DNA of 64,000 nt from Cucumis sativus. Its lineage: Eukaryota; Streptophyta; Magnoliopsida; Cucurbitales; Cucurbitaceae. How positions within the stretch are numbered: the stretch's first letter is position 1; every line of letters starts with the position of its first letter. The position numbers and the translations under genes are program-made. Shown here piece by piece: positions 1 to 19,255 of the stretch. The stretch is taken from the NCBI RefSeq assembly GCF_000004075.3, contig NC_026655.2:8370001-8434000 (forward strand). Direction: 5' to 3'. The notes under the pieces are model-generated. The model had not been told where the DNA came from. It made no database searches and saw only the letters and a list, made by a program, of their open reading frames with translations.

Positions 1-306
1 TCAACTGTTTGTTTGTTTTCTCTCTTGGTTATATTTCCCTTGTATTAGACTCTTTAATAGTCATGACCGAGTGAAGTTTTTTTTTTCATTTTTAATTATG
101 GATATGATGAGGGTGTCAACTTAGTTGAGATGTCTAGATGCGCAAATCGATCCCTTGACTTTTAGAAAGCTCTTGTATAATCTGTTAGATCTTTAATATT
201 GCACATGTACAAAGAAAGGGCAAGAAAGGAATTACACACAAAAATGCTTCCAAGAATGCTGCTGAAGAGGAGGAATTCACCTGAGGGCCTCACAATGATG
301 TGGGTA
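1..306. other. Non-coding left edge, repeat-derived
   Basis: No coding region is visible. About 95-140 (tatgatgagg...cttagttgag) matches, in reverse orientation, a stretch near 7575-7622, so both belong to one dispersed repeat family. The segment lies outside the left LTR of the copia element. It is probably intron of the UBP-like gene, whose 5' exons would lie to the left of the window. Confidence 0.4.
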
Positions 307-533
307 TATTGAAAGTAGAAACAAAGAATACACAAATTTTCATGGAAACCCGAGTACGGGAGAAAAACCACAATATTTTTCTTATTATTTTCTGATAAAT
401 TTTACAATAGGTACAATGTGGGAGAATAAATAGAATACACAAGGGAATAAAAAAGAAAAAAAAAGGAATTAGGGTAAGTATTTCCATAGTCTTTTCATAA
501 ATACCTCAAGGACCAAGCCCACTAATTCTAACA
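307..533 (-). repeat. 3' LTR of the copia element
   Basis: Read on the minus strand, the LTR starts with TGTTAG at 533, directly after the polypurine tract. The inner end is placed near 307 by alignment to the 5' LTR, where the conserved gtagaaa and ggaaaccc blocks match. It is AT-rich and diverged. Confidence 0.6.
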
Positions 534-547
534 CTCCCCCTCAAGTT
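534..547 (-). other. Polypurine tract of the copia element
   Basis: On the minus strand this reads as a purine run with GAGGGGGAG immediately before TGTTAG, the usual priming site for plus-strand DNA synthesis in copia elements. Confidence 0.65.
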
Positions 548-3500
548 GGGACGTAAATATCAATGAGGCCCAACTTGCTAACACAAAAGTCGAAGTTTGG
601 TTTGAGACGCCCCTGGTGAGAACATCAGCAACCTGTTGGCTCGAAGGGATGTACGAAATGTAGATGCTCTCAATGTCAAGTCTTTCTTTGATGAAATGCC
701 GATCAATCTCAACATGTTTAGTTCTATCATGTTGAATGGGGTTGTTAGCAATACTAATAGCAACTTTATTATTACAGAAAAGCTTCAATGGTAACTCACA
801 TTCTTGATGAAGATCAAACGTGACTTTTTGGAGCCAAATTTTCTCACATATTCCCGAACTCATAGCTCGACATTCAACCTCAGTGCTGCTTCTGGCCACA
901 ACACTTTGCTTCTTACTCCAAGTTACAAGATTGCCCGAAACAAAGGTACAATAACCGGAGGTAGACTTTCTGTCAACAACCGATTCTGCCCAGTCCGAGC
1001 CAGTGTATACCTCAATGGTCTTTCTGTCTGTCTTTTTAAACATCAACCCTTTACCAGGTGTTGTTTTCAAGTATCTCAATTCCATTGACAGCTTACATGT
1101 GTTCCTCATAGAGAGCTTGCATAAATTGGCTGACAACACTCACAACAAAGGAATTATCAGGATGAGTATGGGGTAGGTAAATTAATTTACCTACAAGGCA
1201 CTGATATTGTTCTTTATCAATTGGAACTTGATCATTAGATTTTCCAAATCCTTGATTTCAAACTCAAACCCCATCTTCTTCTTTAGTTGAACGATCTCAT
1301 CAGTATCATCCCCAGATAGCACAATGTTATTGACATAGACAATCAGTACTGCAATTTTCCCTACCTTGCAGACTTTGGTGAACAAGGTGTGATCAACGTG
1401 CCCTTGGTTGTACCCCTAAGACTTGATGCAAGTGAAAAATCTGTCAAACCACGCTCTTGGTGATTGTTTCAACTTGTATAAGGACTTCCAAAGCTTGCAG
1501 ACCTGATAATTAAATTGAGTTTCAAATCCTGGAGGCAGACTCGTGTACACTTCCTCTTTAAGATTCCCATTCAAGAATGCATTCTTAACATCAAGTTGAT
1601 ATACAAGGCCAATCTTTATTCACTGCAATAGACAACAAAACTTTAATAGTGTTCAACTTTGCAACAGGAGAAAAAGTCTCAGAATAGTCAATCCCATAGG
1701 TCTGAGTGAACCGTTTTGCGACTAGCCTGGCCATGTGAGACAAATATAATCATCAATAAAGGTCAGAGACCATTGTTTCCCTGAAGAGATGGTAATACTT
1801 GAGGGGCCCCAAACATCACTATGAATAAGGGCGAAGGGCTGAGAGGGTTTATAAGGTGAGACGGAAAGATGGCCCTATGCTGTTTTGCATGAGTGCACAT
1901 CACAAGAGAAAGAAGAGATATCAACTTTATTAAATAAATGAGGAAATAAATATTTTGTATATTGGAAATTTGGGTGACCAAGGCGAAAATGCCAAGCATA
2001 CGATCTTTTTCTGAAGTTGGAAATAAGAAGACAACAAACTAGTCCTATAACAATTCCTAGAGTGAGCATCGTCATCAAGGAGATAGAGTCCTCTATCGTG
2101 CAAGGCAATGTCAACCATCTTATCTGAGTTCAAGTCCTGAAAGAGAACATTATCTGGTGAAGGAATCTTGATAGTCCAAACTATTAATATAATTAGATTA
2201 TTCTTAGGAGATATTATTCTTAGGAGATATTATTCTTAGGAGATATTATTCTGGAGATATTATTTGATATTATCTCCTTAAGTGTATTTCTCTATGGTTA
2301 TATATAGGCTTGTATCTCTATTAAGTAATTAATGAAATATAGATTAATTCCATAAAATCAACACAAACCTCTAGTTATCTTACTAATAGGTAGTAAATTG
2401 TAAGATAAGTACATGCAACACATTTTGTAAAGTTAGACCATCAAAGGGAGAAATATGACTCTTGCTTGCAATAGGAGCAAAGGACCTATTTGCAATCCAA
2501 ATCTTTTCATTACCAGCATTCGAAAAATATGATAAAAAACTATCATAGGATTCAATCAAATGATCTGTAGCCCCTGAATCAAGTATCCATGGTTTCTTAC
2601 CATTTATACTGAGGAGACTTGAGCATTGAGAAGTACATGATTGAACAACAACCTCAAAGGAGGAGAGACTAGAGTCACTTTGACAATTCACCTAAGGTTG
2701 TGACTGGGGAACACTCATCAATTCACTCATAAGTGCCCGATGAGGGTTGGACTTGTCATTTGGAGGACGTCTTCTGCCAATTGGTCGTCTGCCATGTAAT
2801 TTCCAGCACTTTTCTTTCGTATGCCAAGGTTTCTTACAATGTTCTCACACTGGGGTCTGTTTCTCATTTTGCTTGTCCAATCAGAACCAAATAATTTCAC
2901 ACTGAAAGTAGCAAAATCAATAGCATATACAGTCACGATTTTTATAGCATTGACTCTGTCTTCCTCTAGATGCACCTTAGAACACACTTCCATCAAAAAA
3001 GGTATAGGCCTCTGTCCCAATATTAAGCCTTGCACGGTATCGAACTTGGAGTTCAAACTAGCTAGGAAATCATAAACACGATCGACTTCCTCAATCTTGG
3101 AATATTGGACATCTCCATACAGACAATCCTAGATAATTTCACAACACAGGTCCATCTCTTGCTAGATTAAGGACAATTTGTTGAAGTATGAATTGAAATC
3201 CACCATCCCAGTTTGCACTCATGAGCCTGTTTATGCAGAGTGTAAAGACGAGACACATTTTGTCTTTTAAAATATAATTTCTAAACTGCATCCTTAATAT
3301 CTCGACTCTCATGCAGTCGTAACATACAACTATAGTTTTCATATCTGGGGTTCAATACTACTAATTAGCCGTGATCGAAGTAGAGAGTTTTCTTCTCTCG
3401 AAATGTGCTATTGAGGATCCTCTAGTCTAGATCTTGATATCTCACGAATTAGATACTCAACCCTTAAGGACCATTTACATGGATCGAGACTAGAAGAAAC

Positions 3501-4070
3501 AATTCTGACAATTCAACTTTTCTCCTACAAATAACCCGGTGAAATTTTCCATAGAGCCATACAAATAGTTTGCAGTAATTAAAGTAGGGACAAAGGTTAC
3601 TCTGGATATATCGGTAGTTTGGAGGAAATGTCAGAATTCACTGTACTAGAATTTAGGAGTGTGGAAGCACCTAGGGCTAACCCAAGAGTAGCGACTTGTT
3701 GCCGAAAATTTGTCTGGAGATTAGTCAACTGTTGTTGTACCATTATTGGGGATGAACCACCCAAACCTTGATGTTCATAACTAGGTGATGCATGATGAGG
3801 AAGACCCGGTTGCTGCGAGAAGCTTGTTGTTGCGGCAGGCAATTTACCTTTGTGGTAGGTGGACAACTCACAAATCTTGGTTTCATGGTGCATGTTTCGG
3901 CTAGGGTTTTCATCAAAGGGTTGTGGCGGCACTAGAATTGGACGGATATGCAAGGATTGAAGACAATGATCAAATGGCAGCTTGGAAAGCAGTGATAGTG
4001 ACGACATCAACAATTCCGGTGGCTGAAAAATTGGCAGTTTTGACAGTGGAGGCAATTGTGACTGAAGCAA
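541..4070 (-). pseudogene. Copia gag-pol remnant, disabled
   Basis: Pieces of the polyprotein lie in order on the minus strand. About 3597-4070 is the gag N-terminal region. At 2727-3056 there is gag, and a CCHC zinc knuckle (CEHC...H...C) is recovered only after a frame change near 2830. At 2383-2691 lies the aspartic protease, with the motif ILDSGATDH. At 1875-2114 is the GAG-pre-integrase WHFRLGH block. About 1750-1860 holds only the start of the integrase. About 1410-1745 and 1191-1385 hold reverse transcriptase, whose catalytic YVDD is YVNN. At 528-1139 is RNase H (GSDWAE, DRKSTSGYC, KHVEIDRHF). Several stops and frameshifts, the missing integrase core and the altered RT site show it cannot encode a working polyprotein. 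Confidence 0.8.
2170..2395. repeat. Secondary insertion in the copia remnant
   Basis: Copia coding similarity stops at about 2390, after the protease domain (LQNVLHV), and resumes at about 2165 (PSPDNVLFQDLN). The roughly 200 bp between them are non-coding. They carry three to four copies of ttaggagatattattc (2210-2262), a TATATATAGG box and a purine/AT-rich tail. This resembles a small solo LTR or TRIM-like insertion on the plus strand. CTATTA and TAATAG near the two edges could be termini, but no clean target duplication was found. Confidence 0.45.
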
Positions 4071-4144
4071 GACTAGTGCAGAATGGCAATTTTATCTTGC
4101 ACTGGTTGTTTTTTGCCAATGGCAAGATTAGGGTTTCGTCATTA

Positions 4145-4157
4145 CTCACTGATACCA
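4145..4157 (-). other. Primer-binding site of the copia element
   Basis: The minus strand reads TGGTATCAGTGAG directly after the LTR terminus (TG/CA boundary at 4158). It matches the start of the usual initiator-tRNA-Met primer-binding site (TGGTATCAG). Confidence 0.65.
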
Positions 4158-4370
4158 TGTTAAACAGTAGAAAAGAGAACACAAGGTTTACGTGGAAACC
4201 CGTAGAATATGGAGAAAAAACCATGACAAAGAATTTCTTTGATTATTTTCGCGCATAATGAAAGTTACAACAGAAGACAACCTTATAGGCTCTAGCAAGC
4301 CCTTGTACAGAAAAAGAAATGAAGTTCCAACAATAATAGGTTAATGGAAGTTCATAAACTTGGCCTTCCG
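4158..4370 (-). repeat. 5' LTR of the copia element (diverged)
   Basis: It begins next to the primer site and shares the blocks gtagaaa, ggaaaccc, gagaaaaa and a final cataaa...cttgg with the left LTR at 307-533. The outer limit is estimated from the length of the other LTR. Confidence 0.5.
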
Positions 4371-4702
4371 AGTATCTTGTCTATGTTGAGTTTCATGATT
4401 CAGAACATGATTTTCATGATTGGGAATTATTGTTGATTAGGCCCTTTTGCCATTTCAATTCTCAGCTGAAAGCTTGTTATTTCTATATTTCCACATTGAT
4501 ATGTTAGAGACTTGTGATATCCTGGAATTGTGTTGATTTCACATCATTTTGCACAGTTCCTTGCAAGTTTTATTAGATTTGGTGGAATCGCTTGTACTTT
4601 GAATTTCTCGAGAGCATTTATTGCCTACTGAAATCTAATTTTCTTAAATTTCTTTTTTGATTATAACCTTCTTGAAATTTTTTCATTCTTCATTTTGATT
4701 AG

Positions 4703-12244
<7,542 letters not shown>

Positions 12245-13793
12245 ATGTCACTGATCACTGTGCTTATTTTTCTTAAAAATGGGATTTCAGGTATGAGTGC
12301 ATTGAAAGTTTATTGCATATATACTGGCCACTCTTGTTCTGGTTTCAGTAATTCCAGAAGCGAGTGAATACCAAAAAAACTGTCCACTATAAGTGGCTGT
12401 TTAGCATGTGAACCTGTTGTGAAGTAATGGAAATCACATGGGATATTTATCCCCATGTTTTTGTAAAAAAGAAAAAAGAGAAAAAAAGAAAGAAAGAAAA
12501 AGACAGAAATTTTAGAACCAGAAATTTTAAAATTTTATTTGAAATCCTACCTTTTATACTAACTTATGCACGCCTTTCTGTTGCATCTCTATGTCTACTA
12601 AATGACTGAATTGTCTATGTTGTTGTACTTATACCATCCATTTTCTTGAAAATCAGCATTCCTTGTGATGTTGAACTGATTTTTGCTTCCTTCCATCTAG
12701 TAGAATCCTTTCGTTTGGTGAATTTTAGAATTTCATTCTTTCAAGAGATTTAAAGCAGAGTTTGGGATGGTTTTTGAACCTAATGATTTGAATTAAAACC
12801 TTTTTGGAAGAACTACTACTAACTGCTTGACGTTGTTTTGTCGTGAGTTTGGTATAACTTTTGAAATGGCTGAATATTAGCCACTTCTCAAAATCTTTGT
12901 ACTGTTTTGTTACCTTGTGGAGAAATGGTTTTGAACATCTTTTAAATACTATGTTAAGGTGCTTTTTGGAGAATACGCCCAACTAAGGCTTTTAAAGAAG
13001 TGTTTGTATAAAAGCACCAAAATCATCTTATGCCCTTTTGTGGAGTTGTTAATTGAAGACTCAGAAAGTTCAGATTATGTTTTGTGGAGTGGTTTGTTTG
13101 CTGAGATGATCTGAACAGATTCTTCAAGGCATTCAGCGTCTAGACTCTAAACGGCTTGTAACAAATTGTGCAAAGCTTTTGAGATAAGAGGAATGACTCT
13201 GGTATGCTCGTTTCTTTGCGGTGTTACAAAACATCTGGCTCAAAAGAAACAGGTGGAAGGTTTTTTTAGAAATGTCAAGAGTTATAGCAAGAGGTTTGGA
13301 TTAACTCATTCTTTTGAACAGGAGCTCCTTTTTATGTGGTGTTGTAATTTGTTAGAGCTTTTGTTCTTTGGATTTTGGCTCCTTTTGCAACTCAGAATAA
13401 AGTTTCAGCAAAATCTATACCTAACTCAATTCATATGTCCCAAAAAGCAAGGCTAGTAGTTAATGGAGTCTCACGGGTATGTGCTCTTGAAATTCCAATA
13501 TTAGGGGGAAAAAAGAAAGAAAGAAAAAGGAATGACTTGACTCGAGGCTGTAGTTTGATATTCTGACTGTACGGAAACATGGGGATTCAACCAATATTTG
13601 AAGATTACAAAGGGCTTTGATCACTATGCTGTATGGATAATTTGTTTAGATATCTTGTACAAAGTTTATGGCTAATACTCGATTTATAGTTTTGATATTA
13701 TCATGCTTAGGTTTTTATTCACATGTGCTTCATTATTCTATGTTTCTCTCAATTTTTTGCGCTCATTCTGTTAATGAAATATGTATATTTCAA

Positions 13794-13830
<37 letters not shown>

Positions 13831-14899
13831 GTTGGATTTTGAATTTTCACTTTTGTTCACAACACCTCATGATTGTGTGACAAATTTTAATATGGCAAAA
13901 AACAATAAATGGTTCTATGCATCCTACTTTATCCCACAAAAGAAAAAGAAAGGATTTTCTATGCGAAAAACTATGATTGGTGTGATTTGTTTCCTTTTGC
14001 TTTTCTATTCAATTTTGTACATGTCATTATCGTTTGTTCACAAGACAAACAGGTTTTTGGTCATTAGATTAGAGTTTAAAACATTATGTTCTTTTCAATT
14101 CGTCAAATCAGTATACACATGATTTTTTGGGAGAGTTAACTTTAAGTTACTAAATTCATTTATGAACATTTTGTAGGGACATTTTTTGTACTTAGAAATT
14201 CAACATGAACAAACACTTTTGATTTTTTAAATTCAATTTAATATTGCTCGTCTTCTTGCCCTATTATTTTGTTTTTGAAGTAATTTTATGCTTTTTAGTA
14301 CAAAAAATTGTTTTCTGGAGTCATTTTATGTTGTTTACGTAAATAAACGAGGGAGAATTGAAACATTAAGCATTCAACTATGTTCGTGCTTCTGTGTGTG
14401 CATTTCTTTTTGTAATGAACAATATTTGCTTAGTTTTATGCCATTAACTTACATCATCTAATAAACTATAATCCATGTAAAATAGAGATGTTTATTTGAG
14501 TTTCATCACCTTTCTAACCAAGCACCACACAAACCATATAAAAAAGGATCCATGTACATTTGTGACATGAAAATAATATATTGATTTAGAGAGAAATTGA
14601 GAATACAATGTGTGGCCTGTTTTATAACTAAAGTATTGTTTTTCTATGAGATTTTGAGACTATTTTTTCCATTCATTTGATAAGAATTGAGAGGAGTTCA
14701 AAGAAACTAAAGGAACTAGATGAGAAGTATATATAAAAAAATTCTAACGAGTCTACTAAAGTCAAATATATGAAAGAGTAGTACTTAGTCGTTATTTAGA
14801 GCATCTTGATTACTGAAGTATTTAAGTACGAAATCTTTTGAAGGTAATGTCTCAATGTCTAATCTAACTCGTTGATTCTAAACTAGATTAAATACTATT
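12245..14899. other. UBP 3' flank and intergenic DNA
   Basis: The first part is presumably 3' UTR of the UBP gene on the plus strand, although I could not place a polyadenylation site. The rest is AT-rich without convincing coding frames. It includes an (AT)n microsatellite at 13799-13826. Short open frames at 13166-13566 and 13781-14122 show no recognisable domain and are not called as genes. Confidence 0.5.
13799..13826. repeat. (AT)14 microsatellite
   Basis: An uninterrupted AT dinucleotide run. Confidence 0.9.
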
Positions 14900-15585
14900 T
14901 CAAGTCCACATGGGCTCCAAAACATTACACTCCTCAAATAAGTATGAATAGGAGTGATAACTTTGAGGGCTAGCAATGTTGTAAGGGTCGTTAAGTGATT
15001 GATGATCATGCATTGGTGGTTGTGGCACTTGACCCAATTCCTTCCAAATTAGAGTCATCAAATTGGCTTGTTGACAATGCATTCTGAGAACCTCTGCTTG
15101 AGCCTTGGCTAACTCGCCTTGTAGGTCATTTATTTGTCTTTGGAGGTGGAAAATTGAGCCTGCGCATCCATAGATTGGATCTCTTATTCTTGCACTTGCC
15201 TCGTATACCATACTGTTCACAGCATCTCCTCTTTGTGATTCAGGAAGATCCTAACAAATTCAATATGAGGTTAAGAATCATAAACTAAGATCTTCTAGTT
15301 ATGTATTTTCCTTTTTAAGGATTAGTAAAGAATGTTTATCTTTTCCAAAGAAAGGAAAGGTTTGTTGGAAAAAGAAAAGGTTACCTGAAGCAACTTGATA
15401 ATGTTGCTAGCACCAAAGACTCTATGGGCGATAGTGAATTTGAGAGGTTCCATTGAAGGAAAATAGGGCCCTAATTCACAATTCTCTCGGCATCTCCGCC
15501 GGAGAATTTTACAAGCCGCACATGGGGAAGAACTACCCACCACCACCGCCGTCGACGCCGTATTTGTTTCTGCACTTTTCTCCAT
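14900..15585 (-). CDS. LOB-domain transcription factor, LBD1/LBD11-like
   Basis: Plant-specific nuclear transcription factor, usually acting in organ boundaries, vascular cambium or root development. Two exons: 15385-15585 (ATG at 15585-15583; ends ...KLLQ at CAG|gtaacc) and 14900-15250 (starts DLPESQ). The 134-bp intron falls at the position usual for the family. The protein is about 183 aa. The LOB domain has the zinc-binding C block CAACKILRRRCRENC (CX2CX6CX3C), the GAS block FTIAHRVFGASNIIKLL and a leucine-rich coiled coil (IFHLQRQINDLQGELAKAQ). Class I is clear, and the SMVYEASARIRDPIYGCAG block fits LBD1/LBD11. An oddity is ELGPYFPSMEP where the paralogue at 29541 has VLAPYFPPSDP. The paralogue lies head to head about 14 kb away. 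Confidence 0.9.
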
Positions 15586-15683
15586 AGTTTAGGCGGGGGA
15601 GAGATTGGAGAAATTGATGGGAACCGAAACCAAATAATTAAGAATAAATAGGCAAAGGGAAATAACTAATTAATTAAAACGAC

Positions 15684-15689
15684 GACGTC
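15684..15689 (-). promoter_or_regulatory. GACGTC (bZIP-type) motif upstream of LBD gene
   Basis: Palindromic GACGTC about 99 bp upstream of the ATG, within acgacgtcttctctttc on the plus strand. An almost identical string lies about 112 bp upstream of the other LBD gene (29424-29429). ACGT-core palindromes are typical bZIP targets; function here is inferred. Confidence 0.35.
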
Positions 15690-15699
15690 TTCTCTTTCA

Positions 15700-18680
15700 T
15701 TTTTATTATGGCTTGGCTGCTTTTATATTCTGTATTTTGTACTTTTCTTTCCTTCTAAAAATTGTCTTATTATTATTATTACTTTTGGCTTTTTTGTACG
15801 AAAATTCTAAGGGTTTGAAAAAATTAACCTATTTTCTTACATAGGATAGGAATAAGAAATTGTTTTAATAGAGAGGAATCATTCATTATATATGCAAACT
15901 TTATAACTTACATTTGTGATTTTTTCAAAAAGTAGGCGTTTTAAAAGAACTAAAACTATTTTTGAATATTAAATATAGTTTTTTTAAAATTATTTTTTTG
16001 GAAGACAAAAAGTCATTTGCAACAAATTTCGGTCAATTAAATTATGTCACGTTGTCACGGTAGAGATGGTAATAATTATAATTTAATTGAATTTTAGGTA
16101 ATTAAATTTTTTTATACCCTACCTAATTCAGGCTCTAGATACAAAATTGGATCAAACGAGGATAATGAACTCAAGTACACCAAGTAAATCGGTCCAAGCT
16201 CAAGCTCAACATGCAAAATGAGCCCAAGCCCTCTAGACAAATGGATCCAAGTCCATGAAAAATTTCTACAAATAGAAGCCTTTCCATTCATTTTGGAGAT
16301 CTTTGGTTGAAGTAAGTACTGAAGTTCTGAAGAATTGAAGATTCAAGACATGCAAGTTCTTATCAAGCTTGAGATCAACATCTTCTAAAAGGTTGAAAAC
16401 TTGAAAGATTAAACTTTCCTTGGATTCCAAAAGATCGAAGCTCAAATTGACTTACAACTACAACATCTCGAAGACCGAAGATCAAAAAGTTATAAGTTTT
16501 AATTTGGATTTAAAAGAAAACATTAAATGAGTAAATATTAGAGATTGTATCTATAATATCAATTAATATACATAATTAAATTCCACGAATTACATTTGTC
16601 TGAAAATCTCGTGTGAACACTGACGAATTTAGTATAGGTCTAGGAGGGGCTTGAGCCACTCAACTTTATTGTCTTTATATAATATATATATATAACTATT
16701 CAATTTTTAATATATATAAAAAAAACTATTTTATTTTTAATATCGGTAGTTAGTTGAGTTGTTACTCTTCTTGTCATCTCATGTTCCATTTCCACCCAAA
16801 ATAATAATTATAGTCTCTTTCCCACTTAAATTAAAGCTATTCAATTTCATTTCTTTTATTACTTTTACTCTTCCCCACCTAAATTAAAGTTATTCAACTT
16901 CATTTATTTTATTGTTTATGGCTTTTTCTTCCATTTATCTCTTAATTTATGAGGTAAGTTTTGTAATTTATTTTATTCTCTTATTAAGTTTGTTATTTTA
17001 TTTTTATGCATATGGTTTTTATATTTCAAATCATTCTTATTTTTTTGCATTAGTTTATTTATTTTGTACCTATTTTATTAATTTTTTGAGTTGTTTAAGT
17101 TATATTTTTGTTATATGTTAATATCTTCTTGATTTATTCTCATTACTCTTATTACAATATCATGTTATTGTAGATTTAATTTAAAATTTAAATTGAAAAA
17201 TATTTTAAAAGAAAATCGTCCGAAGTCGTTATATCTCACTTGAAGAAAAGTAATAATACTTATAAGAAGTATGGTATATATATATATATTTTGATTAAGC
17301 TATAAAGGTTGGTACCAATAAATTTTTAGATCTACGCTGAGTGTGAACACCAAGATTTGAAGAATAAATGGAAGACAATGAGTCATATATTAGTGGAATT
17401 GGATTACAGTAATATGTTTGATAACAATAAACCTTATGCTTCTATGTATATATTCCATGCATGTTTTCAAAATTTTATTATTAGAAAACAAACAATAAAT
17501 TATTGTTGTTTTGTCTTATTTATTTCAAATTTTTATATCCAAACATACTTAGAAACGTTAGTTTAAACTTTAGTCAAGTATGATGGACGGTAACGAAGAT
17601 TTGTAGGTTAAAATTTTAAAAACTAAAAACCAAATAAAAATTATATCAAACAAAACTAAAATGATTATCAAACTAGATTTAAATAGTTAACGTTGTTCAA
17701 AGATATGCAAAAGAAAACGAAACTTTATCATTTCCATCTTAAATATCCATATATATTTGTACATGTTAAATATAAACTCAAATTCTCCTACTCATCTCCA
17801 CCCCCACAACCAAATGAGAGAAATCAAATGTCCATAAGCAATAGAAGAAAAATTAGAATCAACAAAAATGAGCAAACTTAATTTATGCATGGAAGCCACA
17901 CTGTTGCTTTTTAAAAATTGAAATGGGGTTTAGAAATTATGATATGAATTATTTAAAAGTGTACAAAAAAATAATAATAATAATATTTGCAAGCTTAATT
18001 ATATCAATAATGAGAGATTTGTTATTAATTTCTTGACTTATATTATTAATAGTTTGTTGAAGTTTCATTGATGATGGGGGAAATGTATTGGAAGAAGATT
18101 TCAAACTTTGAATGTCCTAAGACTTATCAATTAGGTCAATTATATTGTTATATTTTTCTAGAAGTTTCCCTTTGATGAAAACAACTAATTAGGGTTTCCA
18201 AAGTCTAAAAAGAATTGTTAGTATATGTTCATAATTTGGTATGACTTCAATTTCCAACTTTGTTACCCATTAAGACTGCCATTGACCGTCATCAATGTCC
18301 TTCCAAATCAAAGCTTCCAATGTTTTCCTTTCCTTTCTTCTCTTCACAATATTCCATGGATTCAAACACTTGTTTCTTTCCTACCATTTAATTACTAATT
18401 AGGTAACATAAATTTAAATTCAATTAGAGCTTAATTAGTAAACTCACATTTATATTTATCAAACTAAACAACTTCCACACTTATTTAAATTTATCTATCT
18501 AATGCTCGATACTAGTGTACATCGTCGAGAGTTATGTCACATCTTCTGACATTGTTGAGAGATGTTATATCTCCTAACGTCCACTTTTACGTGTTGGGAT
18601 ATTCTTTTCTTTAGTCACATTAGTTTAAATATTTTAACTTAATTATTTATTTTGATTATTTTAATGCATTTAAATAATAT
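15700..18680. other. AT-rich intergenic DNA
   Basis: No supportable gene. There are short AT runs (16680-16695, 17276-17290). A stretch near 16630-16670 (ggtctaggaggggcttgagcc) looks like a transposon remnant, but I could not classify it. The open frames at 16912-17121 and 17357-17881 are hydrophobic or low-complexity by base composition and look like chance. Confidence 0.5.
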
Positions 18681-18689
18681 AAAATAAAG

Positions 18690-19255
18690 AAAAATTATTT
18701 TAAATAACAAAATTGTAGAAAATATTTATAAAATATAGCAATATTTCATATTCGATCAATAATAGACGATAAAAGACATTAATAAACTTCTTGAATGCTT
18801 AACAATGTCCTAATAGAGAATGATAATTTTGAAAATTTAAAATTTCGTATATTTGGTAAATATTTTGGTTTATTATGGAAATAAAATTATATCTTTTATT
18901 TTTTTTAATATTACTAAATTCAAAATTATGATTGTGTTTCTTCTATTTCAATCGTATTAAATTGACTAACTTAAATATATAAAAGTAGTTAGAAAAAAAT
19001 ATATGTTTTTAGCGTTAATATTTATTAAGTAATTATAATTGGTGTCAATTTTATGAATAATAATTATGTGTATAACAACACTTTTAAAAAATTGCAAATA
19101 TAACAAAATCTATTAGTGATAGACTTCTATCATTGGATAGACACTTATGATCTATAACTGATAGACAAATATTTGCAACATGGTTTATCATGCACAGATT
19201 TCTATCATCGATAGAGTTAGACAAAATTTACTATGTTTACAATTTTTCAAAAATG
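18690..19255. repeat. 'tgatag' dispersed repeat, two adjacent copies
   Basis: About 18690-18850 and 19080-19250 carry the family signature: aaattgcaaatataacaaaa at the start, a core of repeated gatagac/tgatag/ctatcat words, and a mirrored end ttactatgtttacaatttttcaaaaatg. The start and end are loosely inverted to each other, so a copy could fold back. Confidence 0.55.

Larger units (their letters stand above)
307..4370 (-). mobile_element. Degenerate Ty1/copia LTR retrotransposon
   Basis: On the minus strand, in order from the right, the element has: a diverged 5' LTR (about 4158-4370), a tRNA-Met-type primer site (4145-4157), gag with a broken zinc knuckle, protease, GAG-pre-integrase, a fragment of integrase, reverse transcriptase, RNase H, a polypurine tract (534-547) and the 3' LTR (about 307-533). 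The order PR-INT-RT-RH defines copia. The two LTRs align only patchily (for example gtagaaa...ggaaaccc...gagaaaaacca), so the insertion is old. It is antisense to the UBP-like gene and probably sits in one of its introns. The outer end of the 5' LTR is approximate, and I could not find a target-site duplication. Confidence 0.8.

Noticed and set aside
13166..14122. Open frames downstream of the UBP gene
   Set aside because: Low-complexity and AT-driven, without domains; likely 3' UTR and flank.
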